DNA from: Astropecten irregularis
Taxonomy: Eukaryota; Echinodermata; Asteroidea; Paxillosida; Astropectinidae
DNA: 64,000 nucleotides
Reading direction: 5' to 3'
Assembly (NCBI GenBank): GCA_963971285.1
Contig: OZ020254.1
Span: forward strand, 20,118,932-20,182,931
Shown: piece by piece, positions 1-9,986 of the stretch
How the letters are laid out: every line of letters begins with the position of its first letter
How positions within the stretch are numbered: position 1 is the stretch's first letter
Program-made: the position numbers and the translations under genes
Notes under the pieces: model-generated
Told to the model about the DNA's origin: nothing
Databases searched by the model: none
Seen by the model: only the letters and a program-made list of their open reading frames with translations

Positions 1-348
1 TCAGTCCATGCTGATATTGAACGTCACATAGGGTCTGCAAGGTCCTCCTTCTCTTCCTGTTCATCCAGTGAGTCTGAGCTGGACGATGATTTGGACGATG
101 ATGAACGATCTCTCAATCTACACATCCCTGGTGAACTTGAGAATCCCAATAGGCAACGTGTAGTTGGTGTTCCCACTGATACTCAACTGTTTGAACGATT
201 TTTGTCTGATATTAAGTCATATGTAGGCTCAGAGGAATGTCAACCAACATGTAGCATGACGTCATCACAAGCAGTCAGTCAAATACCTGAACCTGCTGAT
301 CATGATGATGATGATGATGATTGTTCTTTTATTAATGTTGAGACATGA
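1..348 (+). CDS. C-terminal end of an unrecognised acidic protein (partial)
   Basis: The frame is open from the first base of the window to a TGA at 346-348, giving about 115 residues. The gene therefore enters from the left, and no start or splice acceptor can be fixed here. The piece begins with a Ser-rich stretch (SSFSSCSSSESE), continues with an acidic DDDLDDDE run, and then has a less biased part around LNLHIPGELENP and LFERFLSDIKSYVG. It ends with a poly-Asp tract (six D) before CSFINVET. The Ser/Asp-rich ends look disordered. I do not recognise the family. A plausible poly(A) signal follows at 631-636, which supports this being a true 3' end. Confidence 0.55.
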   Translation, partial: SVHADIERHIGSARSSFSSCSSSESELDDDLDDDERSLNLHIPGELENPNRQRVVGVPTDTQLFERFLSDIKSYVGSEECQPTCSMTSSQAVSQIPEPADHDDDDDDCSFINVET

Positions 349-1671
349 TGATCATTTTCTTTATGTGGTGACATCACGACATGCTAGCTTGACGAGGATT
401 GGACAAATCCATCGATACGGATCGTCTGTTTGAGCAATTCAAGAAGGTGAAACACAACTTAGTTTACATTGATTAGGCTTTAAGCCGTGTTTCTTTTTAA
501 TCATATAGCCTAAAGATAAACTAACAATGAAATATTTGTACAAATGAATTTTATTATTGTTTTTGTTGCTGAGTTAATTGTTAATTGCAAGTTTCCTCAT
601 TAAAGCATTTTAAATCGTACTTAATAATATAATAAATGTTCCTTCCAGGTATCCATCAGTATTTTATTTTTCAGTGAATTTATTTATTAATTACTCATCC
701 TTTTTCACATTAGATTTCCTGAATGGAACGCGCATGACAAAACCGAAAAGCTTTATTTTGACATGACAAGACATGACAAGAAACCCAAATGGCCTAAAAA
801 CCAAAATAAGGCGTAGCATTTAGTTTATTATTGTTAATATCTGTACATTAAAATTAGACGGAATATTTCGATGCAAAGAATGCAAAGTTTGTCCTACAAT
901 TCCTGGCGTTTATTTGTTATCGTAAACATTATGATGGCATACTGTATAGGTTCAAGCACTATTAGTTGTTTTATTGAACATTTTAAACTAAACATAGACA
1001 TGAATGCAACATTCATGTTAGTTGCGCATCTATGTATCTTTATACCGCATCGGCAGTTATACACCTGTGTACAACCCCTAACATTTCACCTGTTGTGAGT
1101 ATGCATGCAGCTTTTATTTAACATCATTTAAATAAAGATCGGTTTTCTTTCAAACTGGACTGCAATGCACATTGTTACTATTGCTGGTGTTGCAGTAGCG
1201 TAACGTACATGGTTGGGGATGTGTTCAAATGTCATTTGATCGTAACTGGAACTGTTGATAACTGAGGGCAGAACGACCAAGTATACACCAAGTTTTCAAG
1301 GTAAGTTTGGACAAGTTTTCTTTGGGTATATGCCAAATCCAATCACTGTCACACCATGGTAAGAGATCGCCTATTAAGGAAATGGTGCCGGTGGTCAGTG
1401 TATGACGCAGATTACATAGGAATATCAAAGATCGGAATCGTTGCAAAAACGCTGTGCTCCAATAAATTTACAAGATGGTCGACCAGAGCTTTCACGGAAT
1501 TTAAAAGAAGCCTCATCATTCTTTAACGCTCATTACTTAATATTAATGGTCACCGCCAAAGGCTTGTATTACTTATTACCTTTTGTTTACGGTACCTTAA
1601 ATACAAGCCAAGGCTCTGAAAGTTCCCCCATACTCTGTATTGTAATCATCATTTATTTATTATTTCTATAG
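349..1671. other. 3' UTR and intergenic stretch
   Basis: No convincing coding exon was found here. An AATAAA at 631-636 on the plus strand probably ends the upstream gene. The rest is AT-rich with short uninformative frames. A good acceptor (TTTCTATAG, ending at 1671) introduces the first exon I can assign to the next gene. Confidence 0.5.
631..636 (+). other. Poly(A) signal of the first gene
   Basis: An AATAAA hexamer sits 283 bases after the TGA at 348, in AT-rich DNA. This is the expected place for the polyadenylation signal of the gene entering from the left. Confidence 0.45.
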
Positions 1672-1702
1672 CTGTCCATCGTTACAACAGGTTAGACCAA
1701 AC

Positions 1703-4700
1703 ATGGGAGAGCAATTGCAGACAACGCCCCTCATACACAGACAGATCACACCCATTAATCTCTTCTCAACATCAACTGAGAAGGTAGCATCATGTACAGA
1801 TACCAGGCACTTGAACCTCCTCCTAGCTGATGTGACTTCATTGATTCTGCTATCAACAGGAGATGACAACGAAGGTTAGTTTATGATTGTTCTATCTCAC
1901 TCATCTATCGAATAATAATTTGTTCTCGATCCATAGAATTAGCAGTGATCACTATTTTGGCAGTTTTGGACAGGAGCGTTTAGCGTGTATAACTTGTAGT
2001 CTTCACTTAGCTATGACTGGAAGTTGACAAGAGTGGATCAGGAGGCTACTTGGTTGAAACATAACTAGGTCTGATAATGGAGCTTCTGGAGGCTGAGGAT
2101 GAAGTTGTGTTAACAGATGACTGGGTAGCTTATTCCAAAGTTGGGTGGTTTCAGGGAATTAGAAAGATTGAATGTATGATGCTGAACTTCTTGCGCTTTT
2201 TAGGAAATATCTCTCAAGATCAATGTAGCATCAGCAGCAATCCAACTATGGGACATCCATCCCTGGTGTGTATTGGTTATTGTATTGTCCTTCTTCTCAT
2301 CTTAGGTGCGGTGCCTTCTGTACGTGCTGATCTTGAGCGAAGATTGGTTGAACATCTGAAGAACGTCACCGATGAATTTGATCAAGAACCTACTGAGAAA
2401 CCGCCGCGCATTAACACACCGATGCACAAATCACTGCGTGGGCAAAGTTCATCCATGTCGGCAGATGTTAAAAGGCAAGTTAGTCACGTGTCAAATTTGA
2501 AAACCTGTCGAGTATCTGTGTATTTGATACCATAGCAACATAACTTTCTCTTTGGCAGGCGTTTTTGCTTCTCGTTTTAATGGAGTCGCCATTACATCAT
2601 AATTCAACCATCATCACATTTAATTAATTCTGAATAATAGTGGAGGATATAGCCGTGTTAGTTAGATAACAGTATAAGATAGAATACAAGTCAGCACTTA
2701 ATTGACTAAGGTTAGCAAATGTGCATGAGCTTTGGTAGCAAAAACTACTTCATCAGATGCAATAAAGTGGCATCATCAGGCAAGGTTTATAAGGGCCCAG
2801 TCTGGACTCTAGCCAAAATGTAATGATGAGTCACACTAATGTAGTGTGACAAAAAGCCACAGTCCCTGTTTAATCCTCTATTGATACAGTCTAGTCTTAA
2901 TTCTGCTAGCTTTTATCATTTCCATAAATATTAACATTCCCAAAGTCAATTCAACTTCTCTTTCTTCAAGCAAACACAATTCTAAAATCTTTTCATCAAA
3001 ATACAGAAACTTTCTACAATGAATTGGACCAATGATACCAACAACCAAAGCTATTACAATCTTAGACATTCTAAATACTGTGTTCCTCTCCTGATATAGA
3101 TCCTATGAGCATCTCCTACTGGCTGCAAATTCCAGCAGTCAAAGTGCTGTGAGACCAAGAAGTGATCTAGTGAGTTTGCAGAGTGCCGCTGATTCCAACA
3201 TTACAGACCGTCCTCTGTGTATGACATTTGACAGTGGAATAGCAAGGTATTAGCTTCTATTAAGTACTTAAAGTTATAATTAATACATGTTTGTACTCTA
3301 ATTTCCCCAGGTTTGGTTTGTGGCACTCTAACATATTTCAGCCTTCAAATACATACATTGAACCCTAACCCACATCCATACCACAGTTTACCACACATAG
3401 TATTTCCTGTGGTAAGTATCCTGCATACCACAATATACCACAGTGTGGTTGGTGTGGTAATGCTTTATGATCCAGTCACCCTGTGTAGACTCATGCTGTG
3501 GTAGTGTGTGGAAAGCACTAAGCAGCTCTTGTCTTGTATGGTAGGTGCAGAGGGTAAGGGTTAATATCCAGTCCCCTTGTGGGGACTGTGGTAGTGTGTG
3601 GTAAGCAGCTCTTGTTTTGAGTGGTAAGTTTAGAGGGTTAGGGCAGATAATTATGATTAGAGTTTTAAGTCTTAATTTTTGGCTGTTTGCTTAATTTTCA
3701 AGACTGTACATTCTGAAACTGTGGAAAGAACGTGTTCCTTACACATTAATGCCATTTCGTCATCTGGGGGGGGGGGTCATTTGCCTAATAACACAGTGAT
3801 CCATAAAGTCCCTACATACTCAGTATTGTGATTTACAAGTATTCTTTAAGTAGAATCCTTTATTCATTTGTTCCTAGCTCTCAGATTCTTTATTTACTGC
3901 CAATTGATGCACTGTATGTGACTCATGTCTCCAATGACATAAATTATGAGCATCTCTCCATCACATTCTCTTGCTTTTATGAGTCTGGTCAAATTTACAT
4001 CCTTGAAAATATCTTAAATCACACTCCATTATTCTGTCACGATTCATGAATGGAATTACTGATTTACAGTCCAGGATTTTCTACAACTCATGGCAATACT
4101 GATGTGGAGTATCATCCTTTGATTGGAGACAAAGCATCAGTTACGAAAGATCTGCATCAACGTCTTAACCATCTCAAGATGAGCGTGGAGCAGAGACTCC
4201 GTGAGTGTATGTCATCAAGTATCCAGACACATGATGCAAATGACGGTAGGTGTCTTCATAATCATTCTCTTAACGGAGTAGCTCAAGTTGTTTACTTCTC
4301 AAAGTTCAACTTAAATACTGCGATACTCACAGATATAGGAATCGATGAACATTGATCTTTTGGTTGAGGTTAAGATGTTTTTCAGCCTTTGAGAAAGATC
4401 CTGCTAGGATCCAAACGTCAGGCCCTCCTAACTCCAAGCATTATTTCAGGTCATTATTTTGGCTGATGAGCGGTTTGCAACAGTTTATTACTTGTATTGT
4501 TCATGTTGTTCAAACTGCTACTAACAGGTCTTTCTGATGTTTGTGGCCACTTAGGACATCCTGGGTCCTCTTCTGCTGCACCGGATCTCTTTGCAGACAG
4601 AGCATTGGCAAGAAGCCTGTTGGAGTTTGAGAACACAAAGGTGAGGTGTCATTAAAAAAAAACTGTTTGAATTTCTATGAAACAGTTGTGTAATAATTTA

Positions 4701-7700
4701 ACCAGATTCTGTGAAAATGCATAAAAAGGCCTAAGTTTAGAGCAGATAAAAATAATAAGGGTTTCTCAATAACATTTAGCCCTGTCAATAGAACAATGCA
4801 AAATTTCATTTCAAGTGCTGCAATATCGTTAATTAACTGTAAAATTGAGAAAAGTGAAATAAGACTAGTGATTAAAGTATAGATGTTTTAAAGAATAAGT
4901 CCCTAAGACAATATTCATAACATTAGTATCACTGCAAGATATGTAAAGGCTAGCTACTTGTTCCATTCATTCAAGCTACACATTATTTAACATTGTAAAC
5001 CTGTCCTATTGTATATATACACTGTAGTTGGCTTTATAGCACACCCAACCCATCATTCAGATTTGGTCTTGGGAACATATACAAATACACAATGTATACA
5101 GCTTTCAAGACAGTCCAATTCCTAGGCCTGTTATATAAACTAGTGGCTCATTATAATAATATAGATGAAGTTGGCCTATCATGAATGTGTAATCACCTTA
5201 CAAACTTTGCAATCATGCTTGCTTAGAAATATGGAAATGATAGCTGGCAGTGTGGCTACCTAGCTCATGCATACCGTATCTCGAGCCTTGTCCAATCTGT
5301 GATTAAGACCACAAACAACGCATAGCTTAGGCCTGATGTTAGTGACTACAAAGTTGCAGTGGAAAAGTTGAATGGGCTTATCATGCTCAGCTAACGGATA
5401 TATTGTTTTGGTCATTTTTGTGTTGTCCAAATTTAACTTCAACAGACGTGCTTTTGAAAATATATAAGTTATTTCCTATGCCTATACGAACAATTAAATT
5501 GTTAAGTCGTAAGAAATACCGTACCTTTCATAGCTAAACAAGTGCTGAAGATATGTTACGGTCGACTTTCTTTTCACAATTGTACGTGATTTCGTCAGCC
5601 GAGCACAAGTACAGCAAGCTGCTACCAAATTGTTCAAGCTCAAGACATTTTAAGAAAATTCGACGACACTTGGCTAATTTCAATTCGCTTTTATGAAAAA
5701 TAAACAATTGTGAACAAAGCTTACCCAAAATTTAGCTCTTAAAGCAGAGTTCCTCATCCACGTCGCCTGAAAATTCAGCTTCATTTCTTACAAGTTTGGA
5801 GCCAATTTTATTCCAAGTGCAGTCTGCACGGTTGTCATGAACAGCGCCCCCTATCGATCAGCAATTGGCCACATAACTTAATTAATTGATTGAAAACAAG
5901 TGTATTTTACACTTGTGATTATGCTTACATTATGTATTTAGGCAAGTAGTAATATTTTGCCTTATGTGGGTCCTTGAAAACATTTGAAGTTGTATGGGTT
6001 AGTGGAAATGAGTTGGGGCAAGTTAAAAAGACCAAAAATGAGACCAAAAATCACCCTTTCATCACTAGATCTTATTTCAATTTTTCAGCTGTCAGCTCAA
6101 GTTGCCTACCTCGAAAAGAAAGTTGAGATTCTAGAAGATATAGCTGGGACCCAAGGCATCAACATGAATGCAATGAAGGTATGGTATAAAATATACAAGA
6201 AAGTGTCATATTTCATGAAAATGGAGTCTACATATGTTATAAACTGGGATTGCAGAATTGTTCATTGTATGAATCATTAACAATAAACTGCTGCAAACTG
6301 CTCATCAACCAAAATAATTACCTCAAATTTTAAAATGCTTGGAGTTAGGAGGGCCTGATGTTTCGATCCTAGCATGATCTTTCTCAAAGGCTTGTATTTA
6401 TAAATCATTGTTTAAAATGCAGCAAATATCACAGCCTATTTCACTGTGAACTAGTATAATGAAAGAGTAAAAAGATTATGACAACATAAATATATAAGGG
6501 TAGAATAACTAATACTTAAAAAGTAAAGCATGTAAACCATCATCATTTTTCTGTGACATTTTCATTTTGTTTTAGCTGAGCATGGAAACCATAAGCATCG
6601 GATCCCAAACGGACGAACAGCATAATCAAGCACTGACTTTGGACGACACTGATTTCGGGTAAGACTGATAGTAAGCTTTATTCATTGTCCGCTAAGCACT
6701 AATTAAGCTTATGTTCCGCATTGGTTAACGACCTTCTAATAACCTAACAAGGTGATTGACCAATATGACATGTTATTACCATAAGATACAAAGTATCAGA
6801 TATGTATCAAGGATGAAATTGTTACTCTTCATTTTTCAGGATTTCAGACTTGTCGCAGATGTCACCAGAAACCAATCATCTAATGAGTAGTATGGTATGC
6901 AAGGATGAAGACTTCCAATCACCATCTGGTATGTCAACACCAGGAACAACAACCAATAAGAGACCAGGACTACGTCGCAAGATCGAAGTCCCAACCCAGC
7001 TTAAAGGTAATATCATACTTTGGTTTTTGTCAAAGAAATGCAGATTCATGGGCAAAAATATCAAGGAAGATACAGTAACAGTCATCTGTGAAATTTTCAG
7101 TCCAATACAGTGCCCACTTCTTGAGAAAAAAGTATGATAGTACCTTTAAAGGTACTCAACACAACTTTAAGAACACGAGCAATTCCATATACATGTAGTT
7201 CAATGCTTTGGCCAATCACAAAATGAGGATTCTGTCCACACTTTTCAAACATACATTGGGTCAACAAATTCTGTGAATTGATTGGCCAATGCATTGCAAA
7301 CTCTTGGTGGTGCACTACATGTATTTGGAATTGCCCGAATTGTGTAATATCTGAATAAATGTAACATACAGGTAGCCTTTATTTGCCTTGCTTAATACTG
7401 CAGTTTTATGAGTTTCCAACTTTAGAGAATGCTCAATAGAATATAGAACTGTATAGCAAATTGTTTACACATCTCAGCATTATAATATACATGTAGTTCA
7501 CTAGCTGAAACTGAAAAATGTAAAGTAATAAAGTCTACAGGCTGTAAACTGGAAACTATTGAATCAAGTCGAGCATCCATCACTTGGTCACAAAGAAAAG
7601 TAACATGAAGGTAGAGGTTTTTGGATTAAATGCTATTTTCACATTCCACATGAATTCTTAAAACACAACTCATTTTGTTACTTTAAAAGTTTTCCTTTTT

Positions 7701-7849
7701 TTCTCTTTTCGCTACTTTTAGATTTTTCTGCAGGAACATCAACTTCTTATCTGAGTATTAGCGCATGGGGTGACATGGATGACAAACAGAATGGATCTAC
7801 TGTAGGGTGTTGGAAGGGTCTGTTTACATGCTGCTATAGACCTCAGTGA
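1703..7849 (+). CDS. Unrecognised coiled-coil protein with Cys-rich C-terminus
   Basis: Ten exons chain in consistent phase: 1703-1874, 2069-2173, 2306-2474, 3100-3246, 4070-4245, 4528-4640, 6089-6178, 6576-6658, 6840-7006 and 7722-7849, totalling 1350 nt or 449 aa. The first exon is open back to an acceptor at 1671, so the true start may lie further upstream; the donor at 2173 is the least certain junction. Intron 3 appears to use a GC donor (AAAG|GCAAGT). Heptad-like segments include DLHQRLNHLKMSVEQRL (exon 5) and QVAYLEKKVEILEDIAG (exon 7), followed by a Ser/Thr-rich linker. The protein ends GCWKGLFTCCYRPQ; this cysteine cluster could be palmitoylated, which would make it a peripheral membrane coiled-coil protein. 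That role is inference and the family was not recognised. The last acceptor is duplicated (TTTTAG, then TCTGCAG 12 nt on, same frame). Confidence 0.6.
3363..3643 (+). mobile_element. Family F element with telomere-like ends
   Basis: The element begins CCCTAACCC and ends GGGTTAGGG, about 281 bp. The interior is made of TACCACA/TGTGGTA repeats and the recurrent module GTGGAGACTGTGGTA followed by GTGTGGTAAGCAGCTC. The same module recurs at about nine sites in the window. It lies in an intron of the coiled-coil gene. Confidence 0.65.
3766..3776 (+). repeat. Poly-G run
   Basis: Eleven consecutive G residues lie in an intron of the coiled-coil gene. This is a simple homopolymer with no assigned role. 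Confidence 0.8.
4384..4500 (+). repeat. Family E repeat, plus-oriented half unit
   Basis: This copy runs from CCTTTGAGAAAGATCCTGCT through CAGGCCCTCCTAACTCCAAG to TTGGCTGATGAGCGGTTTGC and TTTATTACTTG. The same sequence recurs at 6.3, 10.6, 12.4, 21.0, 26.1 and 56.1-56.6 kb, on both strands and often as inverted pairs. Confidence 0.75.
6283..6395 (-). repeat. Family E repeat, minus-oriented half unit
   Basis: This is the reverse complement of the family E unit, from AATAAACTGCTGCAAACTGC to GATCTTTCTCAAAGGCTT. It lies in an intron of the coiled-coil gene. Confidence 0.75.
7001..7149 (+). mobile_element. Family A MITE (short deletion derivative)
   Basis: The terminal inverted repeats are TTAAAGGTAATATCATACTT at the left and its imperfect complement (AGTATGATAGTACCTTTAA) at the right. 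Inside is the family A core (GCAGATTCATGGGCAAAAAT, then CATCTGTGAAATTTTCAGTC). The left end overlaps the end of exon 9 of the coiled-coil gene, and the element supplies that exon's GTAATA donor. Longer copies lie at 25.6, 27.2, 29.1 and 55.2 kb. Confidence 0.75.
7174..7341. repeat. Imperfect palindrome, about 168 bp
   Basis: The left side (GAGCAATTCCATATACATGT, then TTGGCCAATCA) is matched inversely by GATTGGCCAATGCATTGC and ATGTATTTGGAATTGCCC. It is a MITE-like inverted repeat seen once in this window, directly after the family A element. Confidence 0.5.
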
Positions 7850-9639
7850 GGCATCACCACCTTTGGATGCATGAACTATAAACATCTGAACATCATGCTT
7901 ACATGGATGAATTAAGTAAAACAGAATAGAATATTGTTTATGAACATGCTTTCAGGGTTAAATATGTCAAGATGATGTCACAAATTTTGAGTTTTAAATA
8001 GCAAGACACAACTTGAGTCGTAGACAACCAAGTCCTTAAAAATGTGAGTAATGAGCAATCACATTGTCCTCTCGACTTCCCAATTGTGTTGTAATTATAC
8101 GTAATTTGAACCACTGCGATATATGAAGTGACCTTACAAAAACTGATAATTTAAGCAGCTTTGTAATTTACCGAGGTAATTTCTCAGGCCCATGCAACAC
8201 GAGGCAATGTACAGGCAATCAGTTCCAGGCAATCTCCAAGAAGAAATAACATTCATCTTTCAATTTTCATATAATTTTCTTGTGGATAGTGAGTTTCTAC
8301 CAGAAAAATGACTCTGTACAAGCACAGTTTTCTTTTTGCATGCGGTGTAGTTGGTTGCCTCCAAGTTGCCTGTGAAAGTTGCCTCGTAACATTGCCTGTA
8401 TTCAATAAAGCTCTAATTCTGACTATTAAACATGAATACATGTTACTATACAAGCTCCAATAGTCAACTACATGTATAGATTCACTATTAATACTGTGTC
8501 AATGATATGATTATTTAAGTATACAATTTATGTAAACACTCGTCGCTAATGAATACATTTCAGCTGTTTATTGTTTTGAGATAGATATTTATTGGTTGGA
8601 CAAATTAAGGAAATTAATTTCTCAATTCTTGATAGTTATAATTTAATGATTTGTTAGTTGAATTTATACCCCAAACCTAAGTTAAGTTCAAGTAAAAGAA
8701 TGGTTTTATTTATTTTGTAGATGCAAAAAATTAATAATTTGTCAATAGCCGGCTGAAGGCGTGTCCGAAAACCTTACAAACCCTTGACCCTACCCCAAAA
8801 GAGAAAAGGTATGAAAATACAAATAAATAACTAGCAAACCAGATATTAACTAACTTCAACTTGTTTTGTTTCCATTTAATTTGTGCATGATGATAATACT
8901 TAATGCATGTAGTCCACAAAGGAATCAAATAATACAACTTTTATAGGCTACTTTCCTTGAAAAGCCATTTTGCTCTTTATCACAATAATATATGCATTCA
9001 ATTTATGCATTTCTTGATGAAATTTGCCCTTAACGTTATTTTTCTTCATGTTACACACATGAAGAAATAAAAGAAAACAGAGGTAACCAAAATCAAATTT
9101 TCAAAATAAAACAGCTTTTTGGCCAATGAATATTTCATCCTGAAATAGTAGTTTATATCACATCAAATCCTTCTGGAAGCGTAGTTATTAAATAATAATC
9201 ATTCACCTTTTCTTGTAAGCAGTTACATTTTTCAAATTCAAAATGTCACCAGAAATTTCAAAAACAAACTTGATACTGTTTCCGTTCACTAAAGAAAATA
9301 CAAAAGCATGAAAGCAATGAACATACTAAAAAATTACAGGCCACGTGATAAACATAACCTTCAAATACGTAACATTTCTTGGTCAATGGTGGTCTTAGGA
9401 AACTAAAACACTTTCTTTTCTGACAAGTCATTGCTCAAGTTTCAATTATTTGGCACCTCAAAATTTGCAAAAGAATTTCTTAATGTCTATGAATATTGTC
9501 ACTTTGAATAAACGCAACTGGTCAGCCTGCACCATTGGGAAACAGTTTGGAAATTAACTCTATTACATTATCAATTTTCGTAATACAGAAACTCTGTGGA
9601 ATAATGTGGGTAACACACAGAAGAGTTGTCACTTTTTCT
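7850..9639. other. Convergent 3' UTR region
   Basis: This lies between the stop of the coiled-coil gene (+) and that of the PGC-1 gene (-). It is AT-rich without a credible exon. On the plus strand AATAAA occurs at 8404-8409. On the minus strand a TTTATTTATT block near 8705-8715 (AATAAATAAA when reversed) could end the PGC-1 transcript. Confidence 0.45.
8404..8409 (+). other. Possible poly(A) signal of the coiled-coil gene
   Basis: An AATAAA hexamer lies about 555 bases downstream of the TGA at 7847-7849. The position is plausible but unproven. Confidence 0.35.
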
Positions 9640-9793
9640 TACAGCAAACTTATCATCAAATAACCACAAGGGAAACTGACTGGAATAATTCAAAGTAATT
9701 GAAAAGTGGACAAAGAAAAATTTACAGGAGAAGGATTCAAACCCACGACCACCAGAATATGGTACTGGTGCTCTTACCAACTGAGCTATCCAT
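9640..9793 (-). mobile_element. tRNA-derived SINE, minus copy
   Basis: Read on the minus strand this carries TGGATAGCTCAGTTGGTAAG (pol III A box) and GGGTTTGAATCC (B box), then a tail ending near CCCTTGTGGTTATTTGATGA. It lies just past the PGC-1 stop codon, probably in its 3' UTR, and is head-to-head with the next copy. Confidence 0.75.
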
Positions 9794-9905
9794 CATAGGG
9801 CTGGATAGCTCAGTTGTTAGAGCGCCGGCACAGTATTCCAGAGGTCGTTGCTTTGAATCCCGCTCCAGTCAAATCTTCTGTGTTCACTGCAAACTTATCC
9901 AGTGA
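9794..9905 (+). mobile_element. tRNA-derived SINE, plus copy
   Basis: TAGGGCTGGATAGCTCAGTT (A box) is followed by GAGCGCCGGCACAGTATTCC and CTTTGAATCCCGCTCCAGTC (degenerate B box). The tRNA-like heads of this and the preceding copy abut, so the pair forms a palindrome that would fold into a long hairpin if transcribed. Confidence 0.75.
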
Positions 9906-9986
9906 TTTCTCTTGAAGCCACACCCTTAAAGCCACACCCTTACAGCCACACCCTAACCACGCCCTTTTACTCATGACCCCATCATG

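Noticed and set aside
1225-1700. Short frames on both strands at 1.2-1.7 kb as an upstream exon of the coiled-coil gene
   Set aside because: No acceptor/donor pair in the right phase could be supported. Only the exon beginning after 1671 chains correctly.
9794-9880. Possible tRNA genes at the A-box/B-box sites (9.8, 10.2, 14.5, 24.3, 61.3 kb)
   Set aside because: All copies sit in the same longer repeat with shared flanks, have degenerate arms and no proper acceptor stem. They are SINE heads, not tRNA genes.
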